In this document: piece by piece, positions 61,401-64,000 of the stretch
Numbering within the stretch: the stretch's first letter is position 1
How the letters are laid out: every line of letters begins with the position of its first letter
NCBI GenBank assembly: GCA_036583965.1
Contig: JAZBQD010000013.1
Coordinates: 7,949,763-8,013,762 of the forward strand
Origin: Prunella strophiata
Lineage: Eukaryota > Chordata > Aves > Passeriformes > Prunellidae
Length of the DNA: 64,000 nt
Direction of reading: 5' to 3'
Program-made: the position numbers and the translations under genes
The notes under the pieces: model-generated
Database searches by the model: none
The model's input: only the letters and a program-made list of their open reading frames with translations
What the model was told of the DNA's origin: nothing

Positions 61401-62756
61401 CCACTGAGACATCTCTGGTACAGGAGCCCAGCATTCTATTCTTGCTCGTTTCTGCTTGTAAAATTAACATCATCTTCATCTGCTCTTTCTGCCGGCCTAA
61501 ATCAATGTGCCAGCCAGCTCTAAAAATATAAAAAACAAAACCCTCCACCCTGTTAAGGAAATACATCAATGCCAGCAGCTCCTACACATGAATGAGCCTC
61601 AGTAAGCAAGCCACTGTGCATGGGTGGCAGAGGAGGAGAAAAACAAGGAATTGATAAAGAAATATATTTCACTTTCAGGCTTCTAAGACATTGGCTTAAA
61701 AACAACAAAGAGAGCAAATAAACCCAGTCATTTTTTTTAAATAATGAAAAATACACTGGCAGGGGCCTGTGAGATTAAGTAGTTTAAGGGTGGGGGGGTT
61801 GTCTGCAGAGGCAGACAGAAGGCTTAGGCCTGGGAATTATTTCCAGTTATTGTTCTGGGGTTCCAGTCATGTTCCTCAAATATGGATTGACCTTAATATC
61901 TCTAAAAGCACGATTCCTGAACCTCTTACTGCTTGTAGTGTTCAGCTAAGGTATTGGATAGGTGTGCTAAACTCCTTTGTTTTTACAGGAACTCCTGTTT
62001 TTTACAGGAACTGGTCTCTCTTGTTTGGTCATTTAAAATGCCAAAGCAAAACTGCCTTGAAATTCAAATGGTTTGCTGGTGATTATGAGTCAGGGCAGAG
62101 GGTTTCCCTCTGGAGAGGCAGCAGAGTCAATGTGCTCACAAGTGAACACAGTCAAGAGACTCTTGATACTGACTTGGAGCCCCCAAAAATGAAGCAGGGC
62201 TTCAGGACAGAGATGGTGCAGGTGGGAGATTACCTCAAAATGCTGGGGCAAAAGACATATTTTAGCATGTGCTTTGTGGGGGCAGAACACATTCACTGGG
62301 TCAGAAAGAAAAGTGGAGGCAAAAGGTTTGGATTGTTGACACCAGTTTTGCCAGAAACAACCTGAAAAAAATGGTTCATTCTTTCTGCAGAGTATGTTGT
62401 GTTCAACATGAACACAGTATTTTATGAAACAGGAGCAGTGGCTGGCTGCTTGAGTTGAAAGGGGGTTGTTAACAAGTCTAGGCTTTCATCAGAAAGGTGT
62501 AAAAAGAAATTCTGATTCCTTTTGTAGCATCATTTCTGTGAGTCTGAATGTGCTGTGTGACAGGGCCTGCTGTGGGGGCCCACTTGGATCTTCATGCATG
62601 TGTCTGCAAATCCTGCAGCACAAAAACAGTTCCCTATGGCAGCTGAGTCTTTTCCTACCCTCCCACAGAGGTCAGATATTCCTGTGTTCCTGGAGGTGAT
62701 GTAAAAATCTATTATTTCTTCCTGCAGGTGATGTACTGAGGCAGAAATACAGGGCC

Positions 62757-62935
62757 AAAATATATAAATAAATATATTTAAAAAAAGTAAATATATTAAA
62801 AAAGGATATATATATAAAGTATATACATACATATATATATATATTTATATATAAAGTGTATATATATATGGCTGTACCTATAAATATGAATAATATAAAT
62901 GTAAATATAGGCCAAAGGCCAAATATATAAAATCC
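62757..62935. repeat. TA-rich low-complexity tract
   Basis: About 180 bp made almost only of A and T, with (TA)n runs near 62806-62815, 62829-62852 and 62859-62869. Its edges carry near-identical 16-mers: GGCCAAAATATATAAA at 62753-62768 and GGCCAAATATATAAAA at 62917-62932. Confidence 0.95.

Positions 62936-64000
<1,065 letters not shown>

Larger units (their letters stand above)
52901..62756. other. Long non-coding stretch, no gene recognised
   Basis: Nearly 10 kb without a supported gene. It holds a degenerate 27-bp repeat (53551), a GTTT-rich tract (54071) and T23 (55383). Open frames of 142 codons (60026-60454, minus) and 198 codons (61769-62365, plus) show no domain pattern or splice-site logic. 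Confidence 0.6.

Noticed and set aside
61769..62365. 198-codon plus-strand open frame as a gene
   Set aside because: No recognisable domain. It contains a local direct repeat (TTTTTACAGGAACT words), and there is no promoter, splice-site or codon-use support.

Overview
The window reads as a piece of a vertebrate nuclear genome, most likely a bird and probably a songbird. CpG is very scarce, no compact genes or operons are present, and homopolymer and microsatellite tracts are scattered through it. Two stretches look like solo long terminal repeats (LTRs) of endogenous retroviruses of the kind I associate with passerine genomes; that recognition is from memory, not from a search. No protein-coding gene, exon chain, tRNA, rRNA, CRISPR array or bacterial-type element can be supported. 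The 64 kb is best described as intergenic or deep intronic DNA.

Layout. 1-1354 is plain non-coding DNA. 1355-1408 holds 2.25 copies of a 24-bp unit, and 1765-4039 is a huge array of the same unit, about 94.8 copies with no variant seen. The array is the dominant feature of the window and gives spurious open frames of more than 760 codons. 6207-6359 is a probable decayed 3' piece of a CR1/L3-type LINE, followed at 6787-7416 by a probable solo LTR with matching TGTGAAAA/TTTTCACA ends. A second probable solo LTR, on the minus strand, lies at about 41860-42185.

The rest is ordinary non-coding DNA containing several AT-rich, stop-rich blocks dense in homeodomain-type sites (15175-15610, 24690-26330, 28200-28600, 47090-47240, 52610-52900). 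These are weak candidates for conserved regulatory elements. Small local duplications occur at 27742, 28790, 32875, 33325, 41302, 45571, 49750 and 53551. A 26-bp near-perfect palindrome lies at 35536. The right end has a TA-rich tract (62757-62935) and a perfect (ATT)n microsatellite of about 34 copies (63108-63208).

No genes work together here in any visible way. The best candidate for something unusual is the homogeneous 24-bp array with its small upstream sister. It is either a very recent expansion, an actively homogenised locus, or partly an assembly product.
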